A stretch of 64,000 bases of DNA from the NCBI GenBank assembly GCA_013696965.1, contig JACCXN010000093.1, positions 57,760-121,759 on the forward strand. The letters are read 5' to 3'. This DNA comes from Bacteroidota bacterium (GTDB lineage: Bacteria > Bacteroidota > Bacteroidia > JACCXN01). Shown here one piece after another: positions 50,901-62,356 of this stretch. Made by a program: the position numbers and the translations under genes. The notes beneath the pieces were generated by a model, which had not been told where the DNA came from, ran no database searches, and worked only from the letters and a program-made list of their open reading frames with translations. Position 1 is the stretch's first letter. The number at the start of each line of letters is the position of its first letter.

Positions 50901-53900
50901 TTGGAGCCTAAAAATAAAAATCAAAGAATAAGCTTTACATCCACTAAAAATCAGTTAGAGTATCCTGATTTTTTGGATATACAGATTAAATCATTTCAGG
51001 ATTTTTTCCAGTTGGAAACTACTTCAGAAAACAGACAGAATGAAGGGTTGTATAAAGTTTTCGCTGAGAACTTTCCTATTTCTGATGCTCGTAATAACTT
51101 CGTGTTGGAATTTTTGGACTATTTTATAGATCCTCCAAGATATTCCCTTGAAGAATGTATTGAAAGAGGCCTTACTTATAGTGTGCCCCTTAAAGCAAAA
51201 TTGAAATTATATTGTACCGATCCCGAACATGAGGATTTTGAAACTATTGTTCAGGATGTATATCTAGGTACAATTCCATATATGACACCAAAAGGTACCT
51301 TTGTTGTTAATGGCGCTGAAAGAGTTGTTGTATCCCAATTGCACCGTTCTCCTGGAGTTTTCTTCGGACAGAGTTGGCATGCAAACGGTACCAAATTATA
51401 TTCTGCCAGGGTTATTCCATTTAAAGGTTCCTGGATTGAATTCGCTACGGATATCAACAATATCATGTATGCCTATATCGATCGTAAAAAGAAATTGCCG
51501 GTTACTACACTTCTAAGAGCTATTGGTTACGAGAGTGACAAAGATATACTTGAGATATTTGATCTTGCTGATGAAGTAAAGGTTTCTAAAACTGCACTTA
51601 AAAAAGTTGTTGGTAGAAAACTTGCTGCCAGAGTGCTTAAAACTTGGATCGAAGATTTCGTAGATGAAGATACTGGTGAGGTAGTTTCTATAGAACGTAA
51701 TGAAATTATTATTGATCGTGAAACCATTGTTGGTGACGAACATATTGATATGATACTTGATTCGGGAGCGAAAGTTGTTATTCTTCACAGAGAAGACATC
51801 AATTCTGCTGATTATGCAATTATCTATAATACTTTACAAAAAGATACCTCAAATTCAGCTAAAGAAGCTGTTGAGCATATTTACCGTCAATTAAGAAATG
51901 CTGAACCACCTGATGAGGAAACAGCAAGAGGTATTATTGACAAATTGTTCTTTTCTGATAAGCGTTACGATCTTGGTGAAGTTGGTAGATACAGAATCAA
52001 CAAGAAATTGTATGTTAACAGTACTGATGCAAACAGAGTTTTAACTAAAGATGATATTATTTCAATCATTAAATACCTTATTGAACTTATAAATTCTAAG
52101 GCTGATGTTGATGATATTGATCACTTGAGCAACAGGAGGGTTCGTACAGTTGGTGAACAACTCTACAGCCAGTTTGGTGTTGGTCTTGCACGTATGGCAA
52201 GAACAATCCGCGAGCGTATGAATGTTAGGGATAATGAAGTTTTTACCCCTGCCGATCTTATCAATGCTAAAACACTTTCCTCTGTAATAAATTCATTTTT
52301 TGGTACAAATCAGTTATCACAGTTCATGGATCAAACCAATCCACTAGCTGAGATTACCCACAAAAGAAGAATGTCGGCACTAGGGCCTGGTGGTTTATCC
52401 AGAGAAAGAGCCGGTTTTGAGGTTCGTGACGTTCATTACACCCATTATGGCCGTTTATGTACTATTGAAACTCCTGAGGGACCTAATATTGGTCTTATTT
52501 CTTCCCTTTGCGTTTATGCTAAGATAAATAAGTTAGGTTTTATTGAAACCCCTTACCGCTCTGTAAAAGACGGTATCGTTGAACTTAATAAGCCTGTTAC
52601 TTATTTAACTGCCGAGGAAGAGGATGCTAAAATTATTGCACAGGCAAATGCCGTTATCAATGATAAAGGTGAATTTGCAAATGCTAAAGTTAAAGCAAGA
52701 TTTGAAGGTGATTTCCCCGTGATTGAACCTGATAAACTTGATTTAATGGACGTTGCTCCTAACCAGATTGCCTCTATTGCTGCATCATTGATTCCTTTCC
52801 TGGAGCATGATGATGCTAACAGAGCATTGATGGGATCAAATATGCAGCGCCAGGCTGTTCCGCTTTTAAAGCCGGAAGCTCCTATCGTTGGGACTGGTCT
52901 TGAAGGACTTGTTGCAAGAGATTCCAGAGTTCTTATTAATGCTGAGGGTGATGGTGTTGTTGAATATGTTGATGCAAACCAAATCATAATCAGATATAAC
53001 CGTACTGACGATGACAGATTGGTTAGCTTTGATGACGATACTAAATCATATAAGCTTACTAAATTCAGAAAAACTAACCAGGGTACTTGTGTAAACCTTA
53101 AACCAATTGTAAAAAAAGGTCAAAAGGTTAAACCAGGTCAGGTACTTTGCGAGGGTTACGCCACACAGGATGGTGAACTTGCTTTAGGACGTAATCTTAA
53201 AGTTGCTTTCATGCCTTGGAAAGGGTATAATTTTGAGGATGCTATCGTTATATCTGAGAGAGTTGTAAGAGAGGATATTTTTACTTCTATACACATTGAT
53301 GAATTTGTTCTGGAGGTTAGAGATACTAAACTTGGAATGGAAGAATTAACAGCAGATATTCCAAATGTGAGCGAAGAGGCAACTAAAGATTTAGATGCAA
53401 ATGGACTCATAAGAATTGGTGCTGATGTTAAAGAAGGCGATATACTTATTGGTAAAATTACACCAAAAGGTGAAACAGATCCTTCTCCTGAGGAGAAATT
53501 GCTTAGAGCCATATTTGGTGATAAAGCAGGAGATGTTAAGGATGCAAGTTTAAAGGCGCCTCCATCACTTCAAGGTGTGGTAATTGATAAAAAATTATTC
53601 GCCCGTTTGATTAAAGATAAAAAATCAAAGGTTGAAGAAAAATCAGTTCTATCTAAAGTAGAAGAAGAATATAAGCAGGCTGCAGCTGAATTAAAGGCTA
53701 AACTTGTTGATAAACTGTTTTTACTTGTTAATGGTAAAACTTCTCAAGGAGTTGCTGATTATTTCAAAAATACTGTTGTTCCTAAAGGAACTAAGTTTGT
53801 ACAAAAAGTTCTTCAAGGAATCGATTACGCCAATATTAATCCTAATAAATGGACAACCGATAAGGAAAAGAATGATCAAATCAAGGATTTGCTTCACAAT

Positions 53901-54710
53901 TATAACATTAAAGTGAATGATTTGCTTGGTATTTACAAGCGTAAAAAATTCACTTTGACAATTGGTGATGAATTACCTTCTGGAATCGTGCAGCTTGCTA
54001 AAATTTATATCGCTAAGAAAAGGAAACTTAAAGTAGGTGATAAAATGGCTGGTCGTCACGGTAACAAGGGTATCGTTGCAAGAATTGTAAGGGATGAAGA
54101 TATGCCATTCCTTGAGGATGGAACTCCGGTAGATATCGTTTTGAATCCTCTTGGTGTACCTTCAAGGATGAACATTGGACAGATTTATGAAACTATTCTT
54201 GGATGGGCAGGTAAAAACTTAGGATTGAAATTTACCACTCCAATTTTTGACGGTGCTTCCCTTGATGATATCAATTCATATTCAGATCAAGCTGGTATTC
54301 CACGTTTTGGTAAAACTTACCTTTATGATGGTGGTACAGGCGAGCGATTTGACCAGACTGCTACAGTTGGAGTAATTTATATGCTCAAACTAGGCCATAT
54401 GATTGATGATAAGATGCATGCTCGTTCAATCGGACCATACTCATTGATTACGCAACAGCCATTAGGTGGTAAAGCGCAGTTTGGTGGTCAGCGTTTTGGA
54501 GAGATGGAGGTTTGGGCTCTTGAAGCATTCGGAGCTGCCAATATTCTTCAGGAAATGCTAACAATTAAATCTGATGATGTGCTTGGAAGAGCTAAAGCTT
54601 ACGAAGCTATTGTTAAAGGTGAAAATATGCCAACTCCTGGTATTCCAGAATCCTTTAATGTATTGCTTCATGAGTTAAGAGGCTTGTGCCTTGATATTAC
54701 GCTTGATTAA
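50901..54710 (+). CDS. rpoB: DNA-directed RNA polymerase subunit beta
   Basis: Catalytic core subunit of RNA polymerase, 1269 residues. The start [39 protein letters not shown] is the family N-terminus. The fork/rifampicin region reads [46 protein letters not shown]. Near the end are [17 protein letters not shown] and [47 protein letters not shown]. The start codon must be TTG at 50901: an in-frame stop lies at 50886-50888 and no ATG or GTG precedes the conserved N-terminus. The region has the wild-type residues usually associated with rifampicin sensitivity (DQTNP, HKRR, LGPGGL). Confidence 0.98.
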   Translation: MEPKNKNQRISFTSTKNQLEYPDFLDIQIKSFQDFFQLETTSENRQNEGLYKVFAENFPISDARNNFVLEFLDYFIDPPRYSLEECIERGLTYSVPLKAKLKLYCTDPEHEDFETIVQDVYLGTIPYMTPKGTFVVNGAERVVVSQLHRSPGVFFGQSWHANGTKLYSARVIPFKGSWIEFATDINNIMYAYIDRKKKLPVTTLLRAIGYESDKDILEIFDLADEVKVSKTALKKVVGRKLAARVLKTWIEDFVDEDTGEVVSIERNEIIIDRETIVGDEHIDMILDSGAKVVILHREDINSADYAIIYNTLQKDTSNSAKEAVEHIYRQLRNAEPPDEETARGIIDKLFFSDKRYDLGEVGRYRINKKLYVNSTDANRVLTKDDIISIIKYLIELINSKADVDDIDHLSNRRVRTVGEQLYSQFGVGLARMARTIRERMNVRDNEVFTPADLINAKTLSSVINSFFGTNQLSQFMDQTNPLAEITHKRRMSALGPGGLSRERAGFEVRDVHYTHYGRLCTIETPEGPNIGLISSLCVYAKINKLGFIETPYRSVKDGIVELNKPVTYLTAEEEDAKIIAQANAVINDKGEFANAKVKARFEGDFPVIEPDKLDLMDVAPNQIASIAASLIPFLEHDDANRALMGSNMQRQAVPLLKPEAPIVGTGLEGLVARDSRVLINAEGDGVVEYVDANQIIIRYNRTDDDRLVSFDDDTKSYKLTKFRKTNQGTCVNLKPIVKKGQKVKPGQVLCEGYATQDGELALGRNLKVAFMPWKGYNFEDAIVISERVVREDIFTSIHIDEFVLEVRDTKLGMEELTADIPNVSEEATKDLDANGLIRIGADVKEGDILIGKITPKGETDPSPEEKLLRAIFGDKAGDVKDASLKAPPSLQGVVIDKKLFARLIKDKKSKVEEKSVLSKVEEEYKQAAAELKAKLVDKLFLLVNGKTSQGVADYFKNTVVPKGTKFVQKVLQGIDYANINPNKWTTDKEKNDQIKDLLHNYNIKVNDLLGIYKRKKFTLTIGDELPSGIVQLAKIYIAKKRKLKVGDKMAGRHGNKGIVARIVRDEDMPFLEDGTPVDIVLNPLGVPSRMNIGQIYETILGWAGKNLGLKFTTPIFDGASLDDINSYSDQAGIPRFGKTYLYDGGTGERFDQTATVGVIYMLKLGHMIDDKMHARSIGPYSLITQQPLGGKAQFGGQRFGEMEVWALEAFGAANILQEMLTIKSDDVLGRAKAYEAIVKGENMPTPGIPESFNVLLHELRGLCLDITLD

Positions 54711-54712
54711 TT

Positions 54713-54738
54713 TAAGCCGGGATTAATTTCCCGGCTTA
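54713..54738 (+). terminator. 10-bp hairpin between rpoB and rpoC
   Basis: TAAGCCGGGA (54713-54722) and TCCCGGCTTA (54729-54738) pair perfectly around loop TTAATT, two bases after the rpoB stop. There is no clean T-run, so it may stabilise or cleave the message, as between rpoB and rpoC in E. coli, rather than end it. Confidence 0.6.
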
Positions 54739-54777
54739 TACTAATTTTTATTATAAATAACACTCAAAATTCTTAAT

Positions 54778-57700
54778 ATGGCTCTCAAAAGAGATAATAA
54801 AGTCAAAAGTAACTTCTCGAAAATAACTATTGGTTTGGCTTCTCCCGAATCTATTCTGGAAAAATCCAGTGGAGAAGTATTAAAGCCTGAAACCATTAAT
54901 TACCGTACCTATAAGCCAGAGAGAGATGGATTGTTTTGTGAAAGAATTTTTGGACCGGTAAAAGATTGGGAATGTCATTGCGGAAAATATAAAAGAATCC
55001 GTTACAAGGGAATTGTTTGCGATAGATGTGGAGTTGAAGTAACTGAGAAGAAAGTAAGAAGAGAGCGCATGGGACACATACAACTTGTTGTTCCTGTTGC
55101 GCATATCTGGTATTTCAGATCTTTACCCAATAAAATTGGTTACCTTCTTGGTTTACCAACTAAAAAGCTAGATTCAATTATTTACTACGAGAGATACGTT
55201 GTAATTAATGCAGGTATTAAAGGTGCTGAAGGAGTTTCTTATATGGATTTCCTTACAGAGGAAGAATATCTTGATACTTTGGAAGCGCTTCCAAAGGAAA
55301 ACCAATATTTGGATGATTCTGATCCAAATAAATTTATTGCCAAAATGGGTGCTGATGCACTTCATATGCTTCTTGCCAGATTAGATCTTGATTCCTTATC
55401 TTATGATTTAAGGCACAAAGCAAATACTGAGACTTCTCAGCAAAGGAAAAATGAAGCATTGAAAAGACTTCAGGTTGTTGAAGCTTTCCGTGGTTCTAGA
55501 GAAAGAATTGAGAATCGTCCTGAATGGATGGTTGTTAAAGTTGTTCCTGTAATTCCACCGGAATTGCGTCCACTTGTTCCTTTGGATGGTGGTCGTTTCG
55601 CTACTTCTGACCTTAATGACCTTTACAGAAGGGTTATAATCAGAAACAACAGGTTAAAAAGGCTTATTGAAATAAAAGCTCCGGAAGTAATTTTGCGTAA
55701 TGAAAAACGTATGCTTCAGGAAGCAGTTGATTCACTTTTTGATAATTCAAGAAAAGCAAATGCTGTAAAAACTGAATCAAACAGAGCTTTAAAATCACTT
55801 TCAGACAGTTTAAAAGGTAAGCAAGGACGTTTCCGTCAGAATTTACTTGGTAAAAGGGTTGATTATTCTGCACGTTCTGTAATTGTTGTTGGACCAGAAT
55901 TGAAAATGCATGAGTGCGGTATTCCAAAGGGAATGGCTGCTGAGCTTTTCAAGCCTTTTATCATTCGTAAGATGATTGAAAGAGGTGTGGTTAAAACAGT
56001 GAAATCTGCAAAGAAAATTGTTGACAGAAAAGACCCTATTGTTTGGGATATTTTGGAAAACGTTCTTAAAGGACATCCTATATTATTGAACCGTGCCCCA
56101 ACTCTTCACAGATTAGGTATACAATCTTTTCAACCAAAACTTATTGAAGGAAAGGCTATTCAGTTGCATCCTTTAGTGTGTACTGCATTTAATGCGGATT
56201 TTGATGGTGACCAGATGGCTGTTCACCTTCCATTAGGAAATGCTGCAATTCTTGAGGCGCAAGTTCTTATGCTTGGTTCTCACAACATTCTTAACCCTGC
56301 TAACGGTGCTCCTATTACTGTACCTTCCCAAGACATGGTTCTTGGTCTGTATTATATGACCAAAGGCCGTTATTCTGAAGAAGGAAATCCTATACAAGGT
56401 GAAGGACTTAGGTTTTATTCTGCTGAGGAAGTTGTTATTGCTTACAATGAACGTAAAGTTAATCTTCATGCAAACATTAAAGTAAAAGCAAATGTGAAAT
56501 TAAACGGTTCACTTACCAATCAATTGATTGAAACAACAGTAGGCCGTGTTATTTTCAACGAAGTTGTTCCTGAAGAAGTAGGTTATATCAACGAATTGTT
56601 GACCAAGAAATCCTTAAGAGACATTATTGGTAAAATAATGAAAATTACCGGAACGGTTAGAACTGCAAGGTTCCTTGATGATATTAAGAGTCTTGGTTTC
56701 AACATGGCTTTTAAAGGTGGTCTTTCTTTTAACCTTGGTGATCTTGTAATTCCAGCCGAAAAGGATAAAATGGTGCAAGATGCAACTAATCAGGTTGAAG
56801 ATGTTACCAATAGCTATAATATGGGTCTGATTACCAACAATGAGCGTTACAATCAGATAATTGATATTTGGACACATACTAATTCCAGGTTGACCCAAAG
56901 ATTAATGGATCAGCTTAAAAATGATAACCAGGGCTTTAACCCTATTTATATGATGTTTGATTCTGGTGCAAGGGGTTCTAAAGAGCAGATTCGTCAGCTT
57001 TCAGGAATGCGTGGTCTTATGGCCAAGCCTCAAAAATCAGGTGCTTCAGGAGGTGAAATTATTGAGAATCCGATTCTTTCTAACTTTAAGGAAGGTCTTT
57101 CAATTCTTGAGTATTTTATTTCTACTCACGGTGCTCGTAAAGGACTTGCCGATACTGCCCTTAAAACAGCTGATGCTGGATATTTGACAAGAAGACTTGT
57201 GGATGTTTCTCAGGATGTTGTTATTACAGAGGAAGATTGCGGAAGTTTAAGAGGTATTATTGCTTCAGCACTTAAAAACAATGAAGAAGTTGTAGAAAGC
57301 CTTTATGACAGGATTTTAGGTCGTACTGGTGTGCATGATGTAATCAACCCGCTAAATGGTGAAATTATCGCTTCAGCCGGTGAAGAAATCAACGAGGACA
57401 TTGCTCAATTAATTGAAGAATCTCCAATTGAATCAGTTGAAATTAGGTCTGTACTTACCTGCGAGATGAAAAAAGGAGTTTGTGCAAAATGCTACGGAAG
57501 AAACCTTGCAACAGGTAGAATGGTTCAAAGAGGTGAGGCCGTTGGTGTAATTGCAGCTCAGTCTATCGGGGAACCAGGTACACAGCTTACATTAAGAACT
57601 TTCCACGTTGGGGGTACTGCCTCTAACATTGCTGCTGCTTCTCAAATTGAAGCTAAATTTGACGGAGTGTTGGAATTTGATGAATTAAGAACTGTTGAGA

Positions 57701-59079
57701 AAGAAAACATAGAAGGTAAGAAATTCCATATTGTAATTGGAAGATCTGCTGATATGCGTATTATTGATCCTAATACAGGAATTACCTTAACAACATCATT
57801 AATACCTTATGGTTCTTCTTTATTTGTATTGAATGGCCAGAAAGTTAAAAAAGGTGAGTTGATTTGTAACTGGGATCCTTACAATGCGGTAATTATTTCT
57901 GAAACAGCAGGAAAGGTATTGTATGAAAATATTGTTGAAGGTGTTACTTACCGTGAAGAGTCAGATGAGCAGACAGGATTTAAGGAAAAAGTAATCATTG
58001 AAACCAGGGATAAAACAAGAAATCCTGGAATTAAAGTTGCAACCGGAAAAAATGATATATTAAGAAATTACAATGTTCCGGTAGGAGCTCATATTATTGT
58101 TAATGACAACGATAAAATTGAAATAGGACAAATTCTTGTTAAAATTCCTAGAACAACTGGAAAATCTGGTGATATCACCGGTGGACTTCCTAGGGTTACT
58201 GAATTGTTTGAAGCAAGAAATCCTTCTAACCCTGCCGTTGTTTCTGAAATTGATGGTATTGTTTCTTTTGGTAAAATCAAACGTGGTAACAGAGAAACAA
58301 TAATTGAATCTAAAACAGGTGAAGTGAAAACTTATCTTGTTCCGCTTTCTAAGCATATTCTTGTTCAGGAAAATGATTATATCAGAGCAGGTGCTCAATT
58401 ATCTGATGGTGCTGTTAGCCCTGCTGATATACTTGCTATTAAAGGACCTACCGAAGTTCAGGAATATCTTGTAAATGAGGTTCAGGAAGTTTATAGATTA
58501 CAAGGTGTGAAAATTAATGACAAACACTTCGAGGTTATCGTTCGTCAAATGATGCGAAAAGTATTGATTGATGATCCAGGCGATACTAAATTCCTTGAAA
58601 AGCAATTGATAAACAAGATGGAATTCATGATTGAAAATGATTACATCTATGGAAAGAAAATTGTAATTGAGTCTGGTGATTCTACTTCACTTAAACCTGG
58701 ACAAATTGTAACTGCCAGGAAATTGAGAGATGAAAATTCAATGCTTAAGCGTAGGGACTTAAAACCGGTTGAAGCCAGAGACGCAATTGCATCTACTTCA
58801 AGTCAGATCCTTCAGGGTATTACCAGAGCATCGCTTCAAACTGAAAGCTTCATTTCGGCTGCTTCCTTCCAGGAAACTACCAAGGTGTTAAACGAAGCCG
58901 CTGTAAGTGGAAAAGTGGATGAATTAAAAGGACTAAAAGAAAACGTTATTGTTGGACACTTAATACCTGCCGGTACAGGACTTAGAACTTACGAAAAAAT
59001 GATCGTTGGTTCAAAAGAGGAGTACGAAAAGCTATTGGCCTCAAAACGTGAATCTGAGTCGGAAGTTGAAGTTGAATAA
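54778..59079 (+). CDS. rpoC: DNA-directed RNA polymerase subunit beta'
   Basis: Catalytic core subunit, 1433 residues. The N-terminal zinc ribbon is [24 protein letters not shown] near residue 62-85. The universal active-site motif [12 protein letters not shown] lies near 473, holding the Mg-binding aspartates. The bridge/trigger helices include [19 protein letters not shown] and [43 protein letters not shown] second zinc site is EDCGSLRG with [15 protein letters not shown]. The C-terminal [20 protein letters not shown] is intact. The SI3-type insertion of gammaproteobacteria is not seen. It is followed by a strong terminator. Confidence 0.98.
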   Translation: MALKRDNKVKSNFSKITIGLASPESILEKSSGEVLKPETINYRTYKPERDGLFCERIFGPVKDWECHCGKYKRIRYKGIVCDRCGVEVTEKKVRRERMGHIQLVVPVAHIWYFRSLPNKIGYLLGLPTKKLDSIIYYERYVVINAGIKGAEGVSYMDFLTEEEYLDTLEALPKENQYLDDSDPNKFIAKMGADALHMLLARLDLDSLSYDLRHKANTETSQQRKNEALKRLQVVEAFRGSRERIENRPEWMVVKVVPVIPPELRPLVPLDGGRFATSDLNDLYRRVIIRNNRLKRLIEIKAPEVILRNEKRMLQEAVDSLFDNSRKANAVKTESNRALKSLSDSLKGKQGRFRQNLLGKRVDYSARSVIVVGPELKMHECGIPKGMAAELFKPFIIRKMIERGVVKTVKSAKKIVDRKDPIVWDILENVLKGHPILLNRAPTLHRLGIQSFQPKLIEGKAIQLHPLVCTAFNADFDGDQMAVHLPLGNAAILEAQVLMLGSHNILNPANGAPITVPSQDMVLGLYYMTKGRYSEEGNPIQGEGLRFYSAEEVVIAYNERKVNLHANIKVKANVKLNGSLTNQLIETTVGRVIFNEVVPEEVGYINELLTKKSLRDIIGKIMKITGTVRTARFLDDIKSLGFNMAFKGGLSFNLGDLVIPAEKDKMVQDATNQVEDVTNSYNMGLITNNERYNQIIDIWTHTNSRLTQRLMDQLKNDNQGFNPIYMMFDSGARGSKEQIRQLSGMRGLMAKPQKSGASGGEIIENPILSNFKEGLSILEYFISTHGARKGLADTALKTADAGYLTRRLVDVSQDVVITEEDCGSLRGIIASALKNNEEVVESLYDRILGRTGVHDVINPLNGEIIASAGEEINEDIAQLIEESPIESVEIRSVLTCEMKKGVCAKCYGRNLATGRMVQRGEAVGVIAAQSIGEPGTQLTLRTFHVGGTASNIAAASQIEAKFDGVLEFDELRTVEKENIEGKKFHIVIGRSADMRIIDPNTGITLTTSLIPYGSSLFVLNGQKVKKGELICNWDPYNAVIISETAGKVLYENIVEGVTYREESDEQTGFKEKVIIETRDKTRNPGIKVATGKNDILRNYNVPVGAHIIVNDNDKIEIGQILVKIPRTTGKSGDITGGLPRVTELFEARNPSNPAVVSEIDGIVSFGKIKRGNRETIIESKTGEVKTYLVPLSKHILVQENDYIRAGAQLSDGAVSPADILAIKGPTEVQEYLVNEVQEVYRLQGVKINDKHFEVIVRQMMRKVLIDDPGDTKFLEKQLINKMEFMIENDYIYGKKIVIESGDSTSLKPGQIVTARKLRDENSMLKRRDLKPVEARDAIASTSSQILQGITRASLQTESFISAASFQETTKVLNEAAVSGKVDELKGLKENVIVGHLIPAGTGLRTYEKMIVGSKEEYEKLLASKRESESEVEVE

Positions 59080-59097
59080 TTAGTAATTAACTATATT

Positions 59098-59132
59098 AAA
59101 ACGGGTATCGGAATTTCCGTTACCCGTTTTTT
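59098..59132 (+). terminator. Intrinsic terminator after rpoC
   Basis: AAAACGGGTA-T-CGGA pairs with TCCG-T-TACCCGTTTT, a 14-bp stem with one T-T mismatch and a three-base loop, and runs into TTTTTT. It ends 20 bases after the rpoC stop and is the clearest terminator of the large operon. The next gene starts within 20 bases, so some read-through is likely. Confidence 0.85.
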
Positions 59133-59149
59133 CTTAAATGATAAAAAAG

Positions 59150-59500
59150 ATGAGCCAGGAAAACAATAATAATAACAATAACAATAACAATAATAATTCG
59201 AATCAAAATCAATTGAATATTGAATTATCCGAGGAGGTTGCTGAAGGTGTTTATTCCAACCTTGCTATTATTACACACTCAAACTCTGAGTTTGTAATTG
59301 ATTTTATTAAAATAATGCCTGGAGTGCCAAAGGCTAAAGTAAAATCAAGGATTGTACTTACTCCACAGCATGCCAAAAGACTAATGTTTGCTCTTAAGGA
59401 CAATATTGGTAAATTTGAGGATGCTCATGGTGAAATAGAATTCAGCAAAGACCCAAATGCTATGCCTCTTAATTTTGGAGGGCCAACAGCCCAAGCATAA
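59150..59500 (+). CDS. DUF3467 family small protein with poly-asparagine N-terminus
   Basis: A 116-residue acidic protein. After MSQE comes a run of 12 Asn residues encoded by AAT/AAC triplets (59162-59197). The conserved DUF3467 part is then LNIELSEEVAEGVYSNLAIITHSNSEFVIDFIKIMPGVPKAKVKSRIVLTPQHAKRLMFALKDNIGKFEDAHGEI. Function is unknown; the family is found in Bacteroidota and elsewhere, often beside rpoC. The ATG at 59138 would add MIKK and lies six bases after the rpoC terminator T-run. I prefer 59150, but this is open. Confidence 0.85.
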   Translation: MSQENNNNNNNNNNNNSNQNQLNIELSEEVAEGVYSNLAIITHSNSEFVIDFIKIMPGVPKAKVKSRIVLTPQHAKRLMFALKDNIGKFEDAHGEIEFSKDPNAMPLNFGGPTAQA

Positions 59501-59589
59501 ATCATTTGTTTTTTACCAATTACAAGCTTTTTTTTAACCACTAAAATTTATCTTTTTTTTAGTATCTTCAATAAGCATTTATTTGGCTT

Positions 59590-60957
59590 ATGAAAGGTTT
59601 ACTATCCTCCATACTTTTTTTGTTTATTTGTGCAAACACTTTTGCACAGGATTCATTAGTTTATAAATCTATTGCACAAGAGTTTATAAAACTTCTTGTG
59701 GAAAAGCAATATGATCAGGCTTCACTGTTATTTGATTTTAAAAGTTCCCAAAAATACAACCCTGTTTACTTAAAAAAAACATGGCTTGGAATTCAAAGTC
59801 AGACCGGGGAATTTTTAATTGCTTCTGAATTTAATTCAAAAAAAAATGCAGACGGAAATAGTGTTTTAATCACCTGCGAATTTCAGTTTATAACACTAAA
59901 TATTAAAACTTCTTTTGATAAGCAAAATAAAATTAGCTTAATCGAATTTTTACCTGCCAAAACCCTTTCTTCATCTATATCTGATTACAATCCACCTCCG
60001 TATGTAAAAAAGAGAAGGATAAAAGAGGAGGAAATCTATTTTAAAACTGATGTATTCCTAATTCCTGGGGTTTATACCAGGCCTAAGTGCAAAAGAAAAA
60101 CCCCATTGGTAATTTTGGTTCATGATTTTGGTCCTTTGGATAGGGATGCCACTTTAGGTTCAAATAAAATTTTTATGGATCTGGCCTTAGGATTGGCTTC
60201 CAAAGGAATTGCGGTTATCCGATATGATAAAAGAAGTTTTGTTTATGCGGCAAGAATGATAGAACGGTATGGTGAAAATATCACAATCATGGAGGAAACG
60301 ATATCTGATGTAATTAGTGCGGTTAACCTTGCAAAAACACTTAAAAGAGTTGATTCTGAAAAAATTTATGTGCTGGGACATGGCATAGGAGGAATGGTGA
60401 GCCCCCGGATAGCTTCAATGAAACAAGATCTGGCCGGAATAATAATAATGGCAGGAAATGCTCGTCCATTAGAGGATATGCTTCTTGAACAGAGCAGATA
60501 TCTTTCTGAAATTAGTGTTTCACAAGGAGGGTTAACAGATGCTGAAAAAATTCAATTGTATCAGTTAGAGGATCAGATAATGGCGGTGAAAAATCCAAAT
60601 TTAAATTCTAACACCCCTGCCTCTGAACTTCCCATGAATTTGTCTTCAAGTTATTGGATTGATATGAACAATTACAATCAAATTTCAGCTGCAAAAAATG
60701 CAAGTATACCTATGCTGTTTCTTCAAGGACAAAGAGATTTCCAGGTAACATTAACTGATTTTTCAATATGGAAAAAAGAGCTTGAGGAATTGGAACAAGT
60801 AAGCTTTAAACTTTATGCTGAGTTAAATCACATGTTTATTGAAGGTTCTGGCATGAGCGTACCTAAGGAATATCTTATAAAAGGAAATGTTCCCGGTTAT
60901 GTTATTACTGATATTTCTAAATGGTTAAAAAATAGAAAGTTAGATGATAAACATTAA
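59590..60957 (+). CDS. Secreted alpha/beta hydrolase with DUF3887-like N-terminal domain
   Basis: Probably an exported esterase or peptidase-like hydrolase (455 residues). Residues 1-19 form a signal peptide ending TFAQ. Residues 22-125 resemble the DUF3887 stalk (AQEFIKLLVEKQYDQASLLFDFK...). The hydrolase domain begins TPLVILVHDFGPLDRDATLGSNKIF with an oxyanion-type motif and GIAVIRYDKRSF. The nucleophile elbow reads VYVLGHGIGG (G-H-G-I-G-G, His replacing the usual Ser), QGQRDFQVTL holds the acid and LNHMFIEG the His. Because the nucleophile is not an ordinary Ser, catalysis is uncertain. Confidence 0.8.
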   Translation: MKGLLSSILFLFICANTFAQDSLVYKSIAQEFIKLLVEKQYDQASLLFDFKSSQKYNPVYLKKTWLGIQSQTGEFLIASEFNSKKNADGNSVLITCEFQFITLNIKTSFDKQNKISLIEFLPAKTLSSSISDYNPPPYVKKRRIKEEEIYFKTDVFLIPGVYTRPKCKRKTPLVILVHDFGPLDRDATLGSNKIFMDLALGLASKGIAVIRYDKRSFVYAARMIERYGENITIMEETISDVISAVNLAKTLKRVDSEKIYVLGHGIGGMVSPRIASMKQDLAGIIIMAGNARPLEDMLLEQSRYLSEISVSQGGLTDAEKIQLYQLEDQIMAVKNPNLNSNTPASELPMNLSSSYWIDMNNYNQISAAKNASIPMLFLQGQRDFQVTLTDFSIWKKELEELEQVSFKLYAELNHMFIEGSGMSVPKEYLIKGNVPGYVITDISKWLKNRKLDDKH

Positions 60958-60971
60958 ATTAACAATGAATA

Positions 60972-61008
60972 AAAAAACAGGCACACTACTAAAAGATGCC
61001 TGTTTTTT
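60972..61008. terminator. Bidirectional terminator between convergent genes
   Basis: AAAAAACAGGCA (60972-60983) pairs with TGCCTGTTTTTT (60997-61008) over 12 bp around a 13-base loop. It ends in T-runs on both strands, which suits the + strand hydrolase gene and the minus-strand barrel protein gene that meet here. Confidence 0.85.
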
Positions 61009-61018
61009 AAATTGGTTT

Positions 61019-61813
61019 TTACAGTTTGACCATTAATCCAATGTACATTCCATAAGTTTGCATTCTTGAATTTTCAGCCACAACTTGAAATTGATCCTGG
61101 TTAACAGTAATATCTGTAGCGCCAACATCAAGGATCCCTTGAGTTCCTCTAAAGCCTAAGTTAATATGTAACCATTTGGTTTGGCCAATACCAAAGTCAA
61201 CACCGGCTCCATAGGCAATACCTACATCCAAGGGGTTAACCTCCACCACTGCAACGGCAGTAGTTGGACCATTTCCATTACCAGTAACATCTGTACTTGC
61301 ACCGGTATTTATTCCTATATAAGGACCTGCAGTAACATTAAGGTTAACTGGCCTTCCATAATTGGTGTTAAAAGAAATTAAAATAGGAACATTTATATAG
61401 GACAAATCTACTCTTCTTGTTCTGGCATCATCAGTAAATTCATATGCCTGTCTCATTACATTTACCTCAAAGTGGGTTCCAAAATAATTATTAAAATAGT
61501 AGTTTAAACTCCCTCCAAATCCATGGGCAATATCATATTTGGCAGATATTGTTTGCTCATTTTCCATTCTAAAATCAAGGCGGCCTAAGCTAGGTTGATA
61601 TTTTGCACCTAAGTGAAATCCTCTTTGAGAGGGAGTTTCCCTAACCACATAAGTAGGATCCTGTATATCTGAGGAGATTTCAGGATTAAATGTGGATGTT
61701 TTTGTAAGGTTAACATTGGTGCTGGTTTCATCCTTTTCAACCTGTTGAGCCCTGGTAATATTAGTAAATAACATTACCAGCAATAGCGCTGAAATAATTC
61801 TTATTGTTTTCAT
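61019..61813 (-). CDS. Outer-membrane beta-barrel protein
   Basis: A 264-residue exported protein. Residues 1-22 form a signal peptide (MKTIRIISALLLVMLFTNITRAQ). From residue 70 alternating amphipathic strands fit a porin-family barrel of the PorT/OMP_b-brl_2 type: RGFHLGAKYQPSLG, GGSLNYYFNNYFGTHFEVNVM, VDLSYINVPILISFN, VNLNVTAGPYIGINTG, VGIAYGAGVDFGIG and WLHINLGFRGT. The last strand ends YGMYIGLMVKL with an aromatic near the C-terminus. Such proteins in Bacteroidota are often structural or T9SS-related; nothing here decides which. The upstream 200 bases show no clear promoter. Confidence 0.82.
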   Translation of the reverse strand: MKTIRIISALLLVMLFTNITRAQQVEKDETSTNVNLTKTSTFNPEISSDIQDPTYVVRETPSQRGFHLGAKYQPSLGRLDFRMENEQTISAKYDIAHGFGGSLNYYFNNYFGTHFEVNVMRQAYEFTDDARTRRVDLSYINVPILISFNTNYGRPVNLNVTAGPYIGINTGASTDVTGNGNGPTTAVAVVEVNPLDVGIAYGAGVDFGIGQTKWLHINLGFRGTQGILDVGATDITVNQDQFQVVAENSRMQTYGMYIGLMVKL

Positions 61814-62021
61814 AGTTAATTAAATTAAATTAGATTTATATGCCAAACCGAATTCAAATTAACTGCCAATATTTATATTAGCCTTATGTTTTTTAGATTA
61901 GTTACTGATTAAATTGAATCGAAAAAAACAACTGTGGCAAGTAGAATAAGCCTGTTGTTTTTTTTAAATAGGGAATCCAATTCCAGAATATAGATTTTTT
62001 TTCAAACAGGAAAATTCAAGG

Positions 62022-62351
62022 TTACCATTTTCTAAAAACAAAGAAAACACCCATAATAATAAAAGCAAATCCTACTAAATAATTCCATTTTAACTCCTCT
62101 TTTAAATAGAAAACTGAAAAAACGGAAAATACAGTCAAGGAAATAACTTCTTGTATGGTCCTTAACTGCGCCCCATTAAACTGACCATAACCAATTCTAT
62201 TGGCAGGAATCATAAAGATGTATTCAAAAAAAGCAATAAACCAGCTAATGAGGATTACAACAATTAATGAGGTAGATTTAAATTTAAGATGGCCATACCA
62301 GGCAAATGTCATAAAGACATTTGAAATTAAAAGCAGAATTATTGTTTTCAT
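62022..62351 (-). CDS. DUF486 membrane protein (DMT-like)
   Basis: A 109-residue membrane protein with four hydrophobic helices. The conserved block FMTFAWYGHLKFKSTSLIVVILISWFIAFFEYIFMIPANRIGYGQFNGAQLRTIQEVISLTVF is the DUF486 signature. Related proteins are small members of the drug/metabolite transporter superfamily; no substrate is known. It starts five bases after the stop of the lipoprotein gene on the same strand. Confidence 0.9.
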   Translation of the reverse strand: MKTIILLLISNVFMTFAWYGHLKFKSTSLIVVILISWFIAFFEYIFMIPANRIGYGQFNGAQLRTIQEVISLTVFSVFSVFYLKEELKWNYLVGFAFIIMGVFFVFRKW

Positions 62352-62356
62352 TCAAT

